From contig NC_018397.1 in the NCBI RefSeq assembly GCF_000208865.1, forward strand, positions 3,100,001 to 3,164,000: a DNA stretch of 64,000 nt. Reading direction: 5' to 3'. This document shows, piece after piece, positions 20,781 to 32,700 of this stretch. The DNA is from Neospora caninum Liverpool (Eukaryota > Apicomplexa > Conoidasida > Eucoccidiorida > Sarcocystidae). The notes under the pieces were generated by a model. It was not told the DNA's origin, did no database searches, and worked only from the letters and a program-made list of their open reading frames with translations. Within the stretch, counting starts at the first letter, position 1, and every line of letters starts with the position of its first letter. The translations under genes were made by a program, and so were the position numbers.

Positions 20781-23264
20781 ATGAGCGGTTCGCAACTGTG
20801 TTCGGCTTCTCCTCTGGAGGACGAGGCTCTCCTCCTAAGCGACGACGTTTGCCTGCTTCGGCCGTCCCCGCCTTTCCTGCTGCGCAGTGGAGAGAACTCC
20901 CAGGCGGACGATAGCCAAGCCACGTGTCTCCAGAACTTTTCTCAGTCGCAGTGGACGCCAGACAGCGCACACGGAAGCTACGCGTTTTGGCGTCAAAATG
21001 GACATCCGCACCGGAGCCGCCTTCTGGACAGCCAGTTCACCGACTCCCCCGGAGATCGGGTGTACATACACCCGACGTGGGATGAGTGGACGAATGCGAA
21101 ACGCCGAAAGGAAGAACCCTCACACGAAGCACAAACAAGGAACTGCGGGAAATATGCCATTCCTCCCGAAGGGGAGCGGAGAAACCCTTGCGCTTCCTCC
21201 TCGTCTTGCGCTTCAATGCTGAAGAACCAAGCGTGGCATTTGGATTGTCGTCCCTCGTCTTCGCCGCTGTGTCCCCCGAGCCGAGAACGCGACGGGGACG
21301 AGGAACCGCATGTTTCGTCTTCTTTAGCGGCTCGTCAGTCCTCGAGTGCAGCAGGACACACCGTTTTTCCTTCCTGCCAGGCGCAGGCGCCTCCCTCGGA
21401 GCATCGGGCGTCTGTGCTCTCACGACTTGCAGCGGGGCCCCAAGGAGAAGGTTTCCCGCGGCGAGTAGTTCAACGAGGGCGCGAAGAAAATGAGGGAGGA
21501 GACGAGGCAGACCCCGCAGGGGACGGAGACAGCGGCTCGGTAGGCAGTGCCAGGGAGGAGAGGAAACTGGCGGGGCGGCAGAACACTCAGCGGAAAGCGA
21601 GACCGAGAGATTCAGCCACTGGAATCATTCTGCAGCATTTCCGAGGCCTCGGATTCTCGCAGGCAATGTACACCGAAGACGAAATGGACGAGGAAGAGGA
21701 CGACCATGAGGGATGCCGAGAGGACCTAGAGGAGGAGCCAGCAGAGGAGGCGAAGGAACAGAAACCGAACGAAGCAGAAGTCGAGAATGCACAGGCCGCA
21801 GAAGAGGAGAGGGACGCCGACGTGCTTCCCCTCGATGTTTCCCCGTCACGACGACTTCGGAAGCCTCGCCTCGACCCAGCTTCTCCGTCTGTCTCATCCT
21901 TTGTCAATGCGTTGCCATCCAAGTCAGCTGTCCCCTCTCCTTCTCTCCGCCCGTCGTGTTCCATCACTTCTGCAGCCTCATCTCCTTCCTCGTCGGCCGC
22001 AGCTTCTCGCGCCGCTCCTGCCGCATGCGGCTCGTCCCGTGCAGAGCCGGAATCGAGGGATAGGCTGAGCAGCGCCTTGCATGCGTCCTGGCAGGCCGAC
22101 GGGGGAGACGCAGCGTGCGAAAGGGAAGAAGGCGACGACGAGGATGACAAGAAAACCGAGAAGGCCGATGAAGAGGGAGAAGAGGCCTCCATCGGGAAGC
22201 CCGCAAGCCCCGAGCGTCCGGCTTTGGCTCCCTTCGAAACTTCCTCTCACTTTTCTGCGGCGGACGCTTTGCACCTGTCTTCCTTTGCGGCGTCTCTCCG
22301 TCCATCCTCTCCCTCGTCTTTCTCTCCCGCTTCGGCCGCGGCTTTACCTGCCTCCGCCTCTCCCTGTTCGTCCTCCTTCCGTCCAGTTTCGCCGTCCTCC
22401 GACCCCTGGGGCCACGGCCTCAGGAGTGGGCGGCCGTGGCTGTGCTGCCGGCGCGACTCTGAGGATTTGGACGATTTGCTGAACGTGGATGTCGACACCT
22501 GCGATGGAGAGACCCCTTCGTTTGCTTCGGCGGTCTTCAAGGCTTCTGCCTCCTCCGCTGCATCTGCCCCGCTGCAGTCGGCCGCGTCTTCTCTTCCTGC
22601 GTCCAGCCCCCGAGAACCTCTTCCTCCCTCCCGCCGCCCTTCGCTCTCGAGGGCTTCAGCATCCTCTACTTCTCGCTCTCTCTGTTCGTCCCTGTCCTCT
22701 TCGCTTTCGTCTTCGCCTCTCCTGTGTCTGTCTTATCCGGAAGAGAAGCCGAGATTCGCTGGCCCATACGATGGCTCCAGCCCCCCGGCGCTCTCGCGAG
22801 AACACGGAAACGAAGCTGTGCCTCGCAGAGAAAAGGAACAGAGACTTGCGGCCGAGTCTGTGGTGTCTAGGGACTCGGCGGCGTGGCCTCGTGCTTCGGA
22901 GTCCCCCTTCCCTGCGAATCCCACGTCAACTCCCATCAAGCGACAAACATTCACTCAGTCTGCGGCAGCGTCTCTCTCTCCTTCTCATTGCTCGTCTCCT
23001 GTCCCGTCTTCCCCGCCTTTTTCCTCTGCCTCGTCTTCTCTCTCTTCTTCGCTTGCTTCCTCTTCCTCCTTGTCTTCTGCCCCTGCAGCTGCCTCCCCGG
23101 TTTGCGCTTTTCCTCGGTTCTCTGCCTCGAGGCCGTCTGGGGCTGGTCCTCCAGCGTTCGTTCCGCGTCACCTGCCGAGCGATGCGTGGAAAAGCCGAGA
23201 TGGGAGACTGCCGGCGACGAAAACAGGAACACAGTTGCTCCAGAGTTCGGGGCTTCAGCTGTGA
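20781..23264 (+). CDS. Serine- and acid-rich low-complexity protein, unknown function
   Basis: One uninterrupted exon of 827 residues. The frame is open further upstream, but ATG 20781 is its first ATG, with G at -3. The N-terminal 130 residues are the least repetitive part. A strongly acidic glutamate-rich block follows (about residues 290-370, around 21.66-21.83 kb), then alternating serine/proline/alanine tracts and a second acidic block near 22.1-22.2 kb. A short acidic motif (DSEDLDDLLNVDVD) lies near 22.46 kb. Possible proline-directed phosphorylation sites such as STPIKR lie near 22.93 kb. There is no signal peptide, membrane span or known domain. The composition suggests an intrinsically disordered, probably phosphorylated nuclear or cytoplasmic protein; this is inference. 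Its length without a stop and the sharp loss of coding character after 23264 support a real gene, but additional exons cannot be excluded. Confidence 0.7.
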   Translation: MSGSQLCSASPLEDEALLLSDDVCLLRPSPPFLLRSGENSQADDSQATCLQNFSQSQWTPDSAHGSYAFWRQNGHPHRSRLLDSQFTDSPGDRVYIHPTWDEWTNAKRRKEEPSHEAQTRNCGKYAIPPEGERRNPCASSSSCASMLKNQAWHLDCRPSSSPLCPPSRERDGDEEPHVSSSLAARQSSSAAGHTVFPSCQAQAPPSEHRASVLSRLAAGPQGEGFPRRVVQRGREENEGGDEADPAGDGDSGSVGSAREERKLAGRQNTQRKARPRDSATGIILQHFRGLGFSQAMYTEDEMDEEEDDHEGCREDLEEEPAEEAKEQKPNEAEVENAQAAEEERDADVLPLDVSPSRRLRKPRLDPASPSVSSFVNALPSKSAVPSPSLRPSCSITSAASSPSSSAAASRAAPAACGSSRAEPESRDRLSSALHASWQADGGDAACEREEGDDEDDKKTEKADEEGEEASIGKPASPERPALAPFETSSHFSAADALHLSSFAASLRPSSPSSFSPASAAALPASASPCSSSFRPVSPSSDPWGHGLRSGRPWLCCRRDSEDLDDLLNVDVDTCDGETPSFASAVFKASASSAASAPLQSAASSLPASSPREPLPPSRRPSLSRASASSTSRSLCSSLSSSLSSSPLLCLSYPEEKPRFAGPYDGSSPPALSREHGNEAVPRREKEQRLAAESVVSRDSAAWPRASESPFPANPTSTPIKRQTFTQSAAASLSPSHCSSPVPSSPPFSSASSSLSSSLASSSSLSSAPAAASPVCAFPRFSASRPSGAGPPAFVPRHLPSDAWKSRDGRLPATKTGTQLLQSSGLQL

Positions 23265-24302
23265 TGCGTTCCTCTCTAGGCAGCAAAACGATGTCTCTGC
23301 AGTGCAGAAACTTCGTGCTTTTCCGGAATGCTTCTCTGAAACAATCTTGTCTGCTCCCGGGACTCAGAGATCACGAGCATCCCCCGATTTTCCAACTCGA
23401 TTCGAGATGACCCGTGTATGTACACGGGGGAGGCGGCCGCGTTTAACAGCGAAAAAACGTGCGTGGCAGTCTTGCTAGTATGCCCACAATCCGAGACGCC
23501 CCAAAAATGGGGCATATGCGGACACGCCGCAGAAAAGCAAATACATATATGATATTTATATATGCATGCGGTATCGCTCCGTTGACCACTCCCACGCGTG
23601 AGCTACATAATCATATATTGTGTACTATATACAAAACGCGTCTCTATATAGGATATATGATATTCATACACTTATGTGCATCCTGGTACATACTTTGGAA
23701 GGGGAAACGCTCAGGCTGTGTCCATCACTTCACGCGCTTCAATCGAGAGGCGCGTCGCGAAAGAAGGCCTTTGTGGGATGAGAATATTTGCAGAGGCGAC
23801 GTTTGTGTCTTTTTGCATGCAACAAACACAGAACTGCCGGTTGTTTCTCGCACACGAACGAGAAGGTCTGCGTTGCGAGGCGTCCTGGCCTGACACAAAA
23901 GCGACGGGCCTCAGACCGAAGTACATGAACCCAACAGCAACATATGCTTTAAAAAAAAGATATACATATATACATATATCTTCACAGAGGCGGAGATACA
24001 GATGCACACATATGCGTGATCTGGAAACAAAGAGGCCCTGTTGAGGATTGCAATCTACAGTTTTGTATCCTTTAGGGGAGGCGTGAAGACTTCAAATATG
24101 GAGGCCACACGAACGTACATAAATATGTACACAATGTTTCTCGGAAAGCGACAGGAAAAAAAAGACACCAGAAGCGTATATTCGTCGTATGCCCTACGGT
24201 GAAATACTTTACACCTTTAAACAGAGAAACCTACCCACTTGACATCTCTCTCCCCCACTCCCATATATATATATATATATATATGCATGTAAATATACAC
24301 GC

Positions 24303-24337
<35 letters not shown>

Positions 24338-25027
24338 TTGCATGCGCAAGGTCTAGGACATAGCAGGAAGAGCGACAGAGAGGTAAGAGGACGAGATGGA
24401 ACGAGAAAGGCAAGAGAAAGAGACAAAGGGGACGGATGAGGGAGGCGAAAGGCACGAGAGCACCGGAGGGCGTGGACTGTCAAGCGGCAAACAATTGAGC
24501 AGGGATACGAACGGGAGGAGCGTTGAGAGCGAAGAGAACCGGCCTTGCACAGCCTCTTGCCAACGAAGGACGCAGATAGGAGAGAGACACAAGAGATGAG
24601 GAGGGACTGGAACAAGAGGAAGGAGAGAAGCGAGGAGCAAAACAGTACGATTCGTTCCAGGAAACAAATGCGGGCACAGGAGACAAGCGCTCCGCCTAGA
24701 AGAGAAAGCAAAGAAGGACGAGAAGGCGTGTAAGACCACAAAGATCGTTGACAGAAGGAGCAGAGACACCCGCGTCGTTTCCCCTGCAACAGCGCTTCCT
24801 CAAAACCGCAATCGGGATGTGCGCGAGAAAGCCAAGTAGCAAAAACGCGGCTGCGCCGGAAAACGGCGGATCTCTGAGGAGACGTACCCGCGCTCCCAAG
24901 CCTGTGTCTCTTCCCACCGTGCTTTTCCGGTCGTCTCCGTTTCTCGCCTTTCTCGCACTGTTCGGAATTCGCTTTCAGGCACGCTCTTGCTGGGCAGTGC
25001 ACATACACCCGAGCCGCGCGCGCTTCG
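23265..25027. other. Convergent intergenic region between the serine-rich gene and the adaptor sigma gene
   Basis: It lies between two stop codons facing each other and holds both 3' UTRs. Features seen are TA-rich sequence around 23.54-23.66 and 23.94-23.98 kb, two pure TA microsatellites at 24263-24334, and a purine-rich stretch (GAGA-type) from about 24360 to 24760. I find no convincing gene; the open frames here are short or made of simple sequence. Confidence 0.65.
24263..24334. repeat. Paired (TA)n microsatellites
   Basis: (AT)11 at 24263-24284 and a 31-base TA run at 24304-24334 are separated by a short TGCATGTAAATATACACGCG spacer. The block lies in the 3' flank of the minus-strand sigma-adaptin gene. 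Confidence 0.95.
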
Positions 25028-25459
25028 TCAGTCGAGACCGTCCAGGCGTTTCGCGCGGGAGACGATCAGTTTCGGACTTGTTTGAACTATTTCTCCGGCC
25101 TGGATGAACTGGTCGAGAAGGAAGTAAACTTTGTCGACGTGGAAGATTATGTCGAGCTCGCAGACCGTCCCGAAGTACTTGTCGAGCAGTTCGACGAACA
25201 GCTGGATGCCTTCGTACACAGCCAGGTCGTTCTCGGTGCTGTCGATACACACGACAAAGACGAGCCCCGCGTACTGCCTGTACACCAGGTGGTAGGACCG
25301 GAAGTCGAGGATGTTTGCCCACCTTCGCTGTCTCTGAAGGACTGCTGCGTGGATCCCACTCTCCACTTTCCACTTTTCCTGGTCAGACAACCCGCCTTCG
25401 TACCACCGCGAGAGGCGCGTCTTCCCCTGACGGTTGAGCAACAACACAAATCGAATCAT
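25028..25459 (-). CDS. AP2S1: Clathrin adaptor complex sigma subunit, AP-2 sigma type
   Basis: A complete single-exon protein of 143 residues, against 142 for human AP-2 sigma. The small adaptin chain forms part of the core of the tetrameric AP complex that recruits clathrin and binds dileucine cargo signals at membranes. Family landmarks in order are the start MIRFVLLLNRQGKTRLSRWY, the segment DFRSYHLVYRQYAGLVF, the helix FVELLDKYFGTVCELDIIF, the segment DKVYFLLDQFIQAGEI, and a short C-terminal helix ending RLDGLD. The KTRL start, the EKWKVE segment and the C-terminal end resemble plant AP-2 sigma most. The TEN-x-LA-x-YE stretch is also found in AP-4 sigma, so AP-4 is the main alternative. 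The ATG has A at -3. The promoter lies to the right, back to back with the MutY gene. Confidence 0.93.
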   Translation of the reverse strand: MIRFVLLLNRQGKTRLSRWYEGGLSDQEKWKVESGIHAAVLQRQRRWANILDFRSYHLVYRQYAGLVFVVCIDSTENDLAVYEGIQLFVELLDKYFGTVCELDIIFHVDKVYFLLDQFIQAGEIVQTSPKLIVSRAKRLDGLD

Positions 25460-27879
25460 CTTGGAGACTCAAAGAGCGAGGAGACAAGGAGCGAGGAAGC
25501 GAGGCGCGAAAACAGAGAAACGATGAGAAAGAGAAGGAGATACTCGACACGAGAGGAGGCAGGCGAGAAGAGGTGCGCACGGCACTGTAGAGACGAGAGG
25601 CGAGACAGGAGACGAGTTGGCGAAGGAAAACGAAGCAGGAGATTACGAGATGACGGTGAAGAGATGGAGGAAAGCCTCTGGCGCGGGACGAAGCAGAGAA
25701 ACCCCCAGGGGGACAAGGAAAAAAGTCGAAGAACTGGACGGCGGCCGCTGCTCTGTTCTGTCAAAAACGTGGACCTAGAAGGGCGACGCACACCAGTGCA
25801 TCTCCTCTGCACGCCCGAAAAAAACTGAAAAGAAGAACGGAGAAGAGGAGGCCACACGAGAAAAAAAAGGGAGATGCAGACAGCAGTCAAGAGACCCGTC
25901 TTCTCCTTGTCATGCTTTCTTTCGACGTCCGAACGCGGTGTCTCGACACAGGGAGAGAGAATGCGTTCCTCTTCTGTCTCTTTCTACCTTCTTTCTCTCA
26001 AGATGCGCCTTCTCGCCTGCTTCTGTGCCTTTGCCTCCCTCTCCCCTTGCCTCAAAAGCTTATCTTCCCAGCCTCTCGCTCCGTCTTCCCTTTCGGAAGA
26101 ATGCGTGCACCTGTCTTGTGTGACAGCGCCTCCTGCGTTCTTCCACTCCCTCGGCTCTTCCGTTTGCGTGCTCGCGTCGCTCTTTTGGCTTTCAACAAAC
26201 GGGTCTCGGCGCGCCCGCGCGGTCTCGATTGCATACGCACAGAGCTCAGCCTCCTCGACGCCTCCCTCGGTTTATCGCGGAAGTCGGAGGCGCATTTTCA
26301 CTCGCTTTCCTCCCCTCTCTTCTTATCCTTCCTCGCCGCTAGCGTCCCTTCTCGACGCTCTCTGCCCAGGAGAGAAGAAGGAGACGAGAGAAGAAGGACA
26401 GAATGAGAGAAGGAGAGACGGAAGAAGGGGAAGGCTGCTCTCAGTAGGCAGAAGAAAAGACGAGCCTGGACGGCACGGGAAAAGACGAACGAGGACAGGT
26501 CTTGTTTCCCCGCCCTTTGGCCGGAAAACGAATGAGAGAGGGAAAGCCCGAAGTCTCGCACGGAAAAGGAGAAAAAACACTGCGAGCGAGAAACAGCTTG
26601 GGGCGGTCTCTGCTGGAAGTTACCACGAAACTTAAGAACGAAGCTGACAGAGCGGCAAGGTGTGACGGCTAGGCGCGAGAATCAACGAGAAAAGTGTCAT
26701 CAAAGAACGACGCGATGTGGAGCAAAAATACAGATAAACGAGACACGGATATCAGAGAGAAGAAAGTTAGTTCAGAAACGAGCAGAACGCGATTTTTTTC
26801 GCAGAGATTTGGCGTGAGTCACCCCGTAAAGCCGTGTTTGTCGGTCTGCATGCGGTTGGGCGAAAAGCCGGTACCCAAAGTGAGAAACGCGCAAAACACA
26901 TTTTCTCGGAAACGCGGAAAAGGCAAGACAAAACCTGTCTCTTGCGGGCTCTAGAAGATGCCGAACGCTTTCTTTCCTCCTGTTTCCCCCCTGTTTCCTT
27001 CAAAGAGAAAAGAGACTGCCTCAGCAAACGAGAGACGGTGGCTGGGATGTGAAGACACACACTCGAGGAGGCGCTCTCTCGCACGTTTCGATCTTGACCT
27101 CGCAGGGAGGGACCAGACGCTGCACAGGATTCCTTCTTCGCGCCCGCGTTCTCTCTTTTCTTCCATTCCCCTCTTTCTTTCATTCCCGTCTTTTCTCTCG
27201 TGAAGTGTTTTTGCGACTCAAAGAGAGGCTGCGTTTTCGTCTCGTTCTCCAGCCGCCGATCTCGCCAGTCTTCCCGATCCTTTGCGGGGGTGGAGTCACA
27301 GCTTCACTTGCAGACGTGGAAGACCAAGACGGAAGATGAGCAACAGGAAGGAGGAGCGCGAGCGTGCGAAGGAGACAGCTACCAAAGAGTACGACGGCGG
27401 GGCCTTTCGGCACGAGATCCAGCTTGCCAACGTAGCGAAACACCCGTCTCGCCGCTTCCCTCGGGAGAAATACCCATAATTGTGCGCAAGTAATCATCAG
27501 CAAAGAACTCTCCGTAATCCCACATACATATATGAGTATGTATACTGATGTATGTACACGCATATGGACACATATCTTTATTTAGCTGTATATGTGGGGT
27601 GGAAGGTGGCGGAGTCCATTGCTGTGAGCATCTCGATGTCTAGATACACCCGAAGGACCAAAACAGAACTGTGGAGAGCGCGACCGCTATTGCGGAGGAT
27701 TCCACACAACGCGTGTCGCTCCGTCGAAGCGAACACCTCTCTGGCGGGGTCTTCGTGATTTGTCTGCAGTCTTGGTTGTCTTTTGAGCAGCTGCCTTTAC
27801 GGGGCGAGCCCGCTGGGACAGAAAAAGAGCAGAGAGACTCTGCGAGACTCCTTCTCTGACAACTTGCAAGTCCCTCGAA
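25460..27879. other. Divergent promoter region between sigma-adaptin and MutY
   Basis: This 2.4-kb stretch lies between two divergent start codons. It is rich in short AG- or CT-rich runs, as coccidian promoter and 5' UTR regions often are. A plus-strand open frame at 25874-26635 (253 codons from its first start) is made of such simple sequence, with no domain, and is not called. A short TA-rich patch lies at 27520-27600. I can name no individual promoter element. Confidence 0.5.
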
Positions 27880-29709
27880 ATGGGGAAAACCTGCCAGAGA
27901 GAGCAACGGCAAGGAGGACGCGTGGTGTCCCAGACACCCGCCGAAACCGCCTCCTGTGTCGCTCCTTCGTCCTCTTCTTCTCCGGTCGCTGCTCGCTCGC
28001 CACTTTCGTCTCCCTCGACTTCTTCTCCTCCCATTCCTTCTTCTCCTCCTTCTGCTTCTCTTCCTTCTTCTTCACTTGCTGCTTATCCGTCCCCGCCACG
28101 CTGTTCGGCTTCTCTCTCTTCATCAGGGGCCGAACCTTCTGCATGCAGTGACGTGGAAGACCTCGAGTTGCTCAGGCAGGCCTGCGAGGCCTGCGGCGCA
28201 TGCTCGGTGTATCACCACAGTCGCTTTCTTCCTCGCTCTTCCGCTCTCGCCGATTTCCGTTCTTCTCTGCTCTCGTGGTTTGACACCCACCGACGAAAAC
28301 TCCCGTGGAGGTGAGAATGTTTCTGCCTCACTTCTTTTCAAAGAGCGACGCACACGCCAGTCGTTCCGAGAAAAGGTACAGAAGATGTATATATATATAT
28401 ATGTATATATATGTATGTGTATGTATGAACATGTCTATATATTTCCACGGATGCCTTGCAGTTCTCGCGCATCTTGTTTTTTTCCAGCTCTCTTCTCCAG
28501 GGTCTCCGCCGTGTTGGCCGTCTCCCTTTTTGGCGTCTGAGCATCGGCGGTTTTGCGTTTCCTTTTTGTCTTTTTCTTTCTCGTTTTTTTGCCGAAGTTT
28601 AGCCTCGTTCTCTCTTCCCCAATCCTTTCGAACACGTGTCGTTCACGTGCTCCTAGCGCTTTAAGCTGCATTCACTTCTTTCTGTTTTCTTCTCGCTTGT
28701 CTTCTCCGTCCCCCCCATGACTTTAAACATCTTCGTGTGCGTCGGCGCTTTTCTTCGATTTCGGTCTCTCTTGCACTTCATTTATCTTCCTTGGCCTCCG
28801 ATTGTCTTCGTCTTTTATGCTCTCCTTCTTCTCTCGTCCACGATCGTGTTTTCGTGCTTCTCGGTTCGTCCCCCTTTGTCGCTTCTGTCCCAGTCCTCGA
28901 ATTTGCTTTTGCATGCGCTGTGGATCCTTCTAAAACTTCCTTTTTTCTTCTCTGACTTGCTAGTTTCTTTTTCGTGTCTGCCGCAGAGGCGATTCGCCGC
29001 CCTTCACGTCGTGGAGCGAAACGCGCGCAGCCACGGCCGAGCAGACCAGCCAGAAGAAGAAAGGCGTAAACGGAAAGCCCACTCCCTCAATTCTCTCCTT
29101 CTTCGCAAAGCAAAAGAAAAGCAAAACAAACGGCCATCTACATCATGCCTCGTCCCCTTCATGCGCCTCTTCATCCGCGTCACCTCCGTCTTCTTCATCT
29201 TCTTCCTCGTCTTCCCCCTGTGGTTCCCCCTCTTCTTCCTCCTCTTCTTCCTCTTCTTTCTCCTGTTGTTCTCCCTCTGCTTCTTCCTCTTCTTCCTCCT
29301 GTTCACCCTCTTGTTCTCCCTCCTCTGGCGAAGCCTCCGTCGAGGTTGACCTGGATGCGCTTGCCGCGTCACCGGCGCCTTTGGATCCGCTGCCTTCATC
29401 TTTGAGTTTTGTTGCGTGTGCGGAAGAGGAGAAAGAAGAGAGGGCGAAGCGAGAAGAAACGAAAGAGAAGACAGAGCGTCGCGTGTCCCCGTACGGCATT
29501 TGGGTCAGCGAGGTTATGCTTCAACAGACGCAAGTATGCACCGTCATTGATTACTGGCAACGATGGTAAGTCCAACAAAATGGCTGTGTACTTGTTCAGT
29601 GCTACAGACTCTTGCAGATATCTCTCCTGTCAAATACAAACGCGCATATACATATATATACATCTAGTCGTCTTCTGTCTGCATGCTTGTATCTATCGCT
29701 GCGCCCTCA

Positions 29710-29749
<40 letters not shown>

Positions 29750-32700
29750 AAAAGCATCAAACGTCCTCACGTGTGTACGCATGCACCTGAACATCAGTGG
29801 TGCATCTCGCGCTCTGCTGTGGCGTTTGTCGACACCATTTCAGCCAGCGGATTCGTCTGTGGGAAACCTCTGAGTAGCTGGTTCTAAGCCGAATGCACTG
29901 CGTCTATAGCGGAGTTTGCTAGCCAGGGATTGCACGCAGTTGTTGAACCCGAATGAAGACACTGCATACGGCTGCTCTGGCACCAGGCGACATCCGAGTC
30001 TGTGCATTGCAAATGCATGGATCCATGAAAGTCCACAGACCAGGATTTACACATCTGTATGCATAGTCTGTGCGTGGGGCTATGTATATTCCCTGCATAT
30101 CTCGAGTTCTATGCGTGCAGCGATGCCTCCCTCCCTATGTGTATGGAGAGCTCCACGTGCATGCATGCCCAGAACAGTCCAGACGCATGCACTTGGTGTC
30201 AAAAAACATCTCTTTGTGATTCATGTCCCGTCAGGATGTCCCGGTGGCCGACAGTTACGGAACTGGCCAAGGCGGAAGAAGGGGAGGTGTCGCAGATGTG
30301 GAGCGGCCTGGGCTACTATCGCCGGTGAGACAAAGTGCAGAAGCGCGGTTTTCCCTCTCTCTGCTCTTTTTCAAGTTGCGCATAGGCGCGTGGAAACAGA
30401 CAAAGTACTGGAGACTCCACGTGCATCTCGCGATGCATGCAAACGTCGACAGCAACTGCCTCTTGCTTTTGTTTTTGGTCAGGGCGCGGCAACTGCTGAA
30501 AGGCGCTCAGACGGTTGTACAAGACTTCGCCGGCGAGGTGAGTTGTGCCTGTTTGGCCTCGGTCTCTCTGGATTCTGGCAGCCGCTTCGCGGAGCGCCTA
30601 AAGAGAAGCTTTTCTTGACTGAGTTTCCAGATCAAGATGCGCGAGTAAACGACAGATTTCATGTATCTTGCGCTCGCTCACCTCTCGCCAGAGAGCGGGA
30701 AGAGCCAGAACGCAAGAGAGGGACGGAGCAAGAGAGAGAGGGAAATGGAATGTTCTTCGACGCAGAGGCACAAAAGCGGAGCAGAGCTGAACCGAGGGGA
30801 CACCCCAGGCGTCTCCAACGGCATCGCAGGCATCGTCCCCTATTCGCGTGTATGGGGCTATTCTCGCGTTTGTTCTCCTTGGCTTGTCTCTCCCGTTTCC
30901 TCTTGCATGTCGGAGAGAAGGCACAAGGCTTTTCTCCACGCGCTCCCCCCCCTCCTTAACTCTGGATCTCTTTACTCTCGAGGGAAGACATCTACAGGCA
31001 GAACGATGGGGGCTGTGCGAGAAACCCTCTGACATTCACTCTCTCCTCCATGTTTTGTTTTTCTGAGTTTTCTCCAATCGCGATGAAAGATTGCCCCGCA
31101 AAAAACCAACCGGTACTCGCCTGCTCGAGATGCGGATGTTGCGACTGTCTCCCTGTTGTGCGTTTGCCTTGTCTCCTTTGCGTTTTAAATGCCCCTCTCT
31201 CCCCAGACACAGTGTACAGGCGAAAAGAGGGGACAGAGTTTTTTGAGATACAAAAAAACAGATGATGTGGGTTTCTGTCCCGGGTTTTTCCAATGTGGCA
31301 GCTTCCAGGCCAGGTGGACAAGTTGCTCACCATTCCCGGCATCGGGCCGTACACGGGCGGAGCAATCAGTGCAATCGCCTTCGGCAATCGAGCCGCTGCT
31401 GTCGATGGAAACGTGCTAAGAGTTCTCTCCCGTTTGTTAGGTAAGACAGCCTGTCTCGTCACCAATATAAACAGGTGTCCACTTTTGACGCATTTCGGAG
31501 CTTTCCTGCGAAAAATGTTTCTGTCTTTTGCTCTTTGACTTCCGAGCTTCTGCATTTCGTGATCCATCCTCCGGTGTGGCTGCAGGCCTCGCGGTGCCGG
31601 CCGATAGTCGCGCTCTAGCTGCCCTGTGCAGGTGAGGAAACAGAGAGAGAGACAGAAAGAGAGAGAAAGAGAGATGCAGAGAGAGCGAGGGAAAACTCCC
31701 TCAGAACTGTAGGCCAGCGACGTGCCGGACGCTTCGTACCCGACAGCGGTTCCTGTCGAACTTGAGTGCGTCTCTGTTCCAGAAAACGCACTGTCGTTGA
31801 TAGGCTTGGAAGCTGCATTCGCTGTCTCAAAATAAGCCACGCAATAAAAAAGAAACAGGCAACGAAATCCAGGCGGCAACCGTGTAGGAATATCTAGCCG
31901 TACAAGCACATATATACATTGAATGTATCTGCGAGCATGTGGTTGCGCCAAATGTACATATAACGTAGGTAGGCAGATCTGTATCTGTATCTACATATCT
32001 CTCTATATATGGTTACAGTGGAAGCGTTGTGAAGGCGTAGTTGAGAGATTGTTACTGTGGAATGAAGTGAATGCGTATCCTTTTTCGCTCACATGTTTCC
32101 GTTTCCATCTTCCCAGGTGCCGCAAACTCCCTACAGTTATTTGGGTACTCGCACGTCTCTAATCGAATTCTTATACATTTGCATAGTTATCCAAGTGTTT
32201 TTGTATGTAAGTAAGTATGTATGTATATACATATCTACATATATATATATGTATATGAAGCTGGGCCGATAATGTCAGTTCCCGCTTTTGTTTGCTCGGT
32301 AGCTGTGTGGTATCTCCATTGTTGTTTCAATGCGCATGCGCAATGGAATGCCGCGTTTTTTTTGTTGGTGATGTCTTTTTCGGTGCCTCTACAGTCGGTT
32401 GATGCCTCCCCTTTTAGACCCTCGACGGGCCGGCGCGTCGACAGAGGCGCTGATCGAACTGGGAGCGACAATTTGCACCCCGCGAGCTCCCTCTTGCCTC
32501 TCCTGCCCAGGTAGAGATTCCAGCTGTTCTCGTCCACGGCGAAGAAGGAAACTGCTGTTTTCTTCCTCTCTTCCGTCCTCGAAAGGATTCCAAGCTCTAC
32601 CCACAGACACTTCCTCAGACGTCTCCACGAGTATTTTTGCTCACACGCATAAATGTATGTACGCCTGTCTCTCCCTATCTACCTATATATATATATATAT

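Noticed and set aside
25874..26635. Open frame of about 250 codons in the divergent promoter region
   Set aside because: It is composed of CT- and AG-rich simple sequence and has no recognisable feature.
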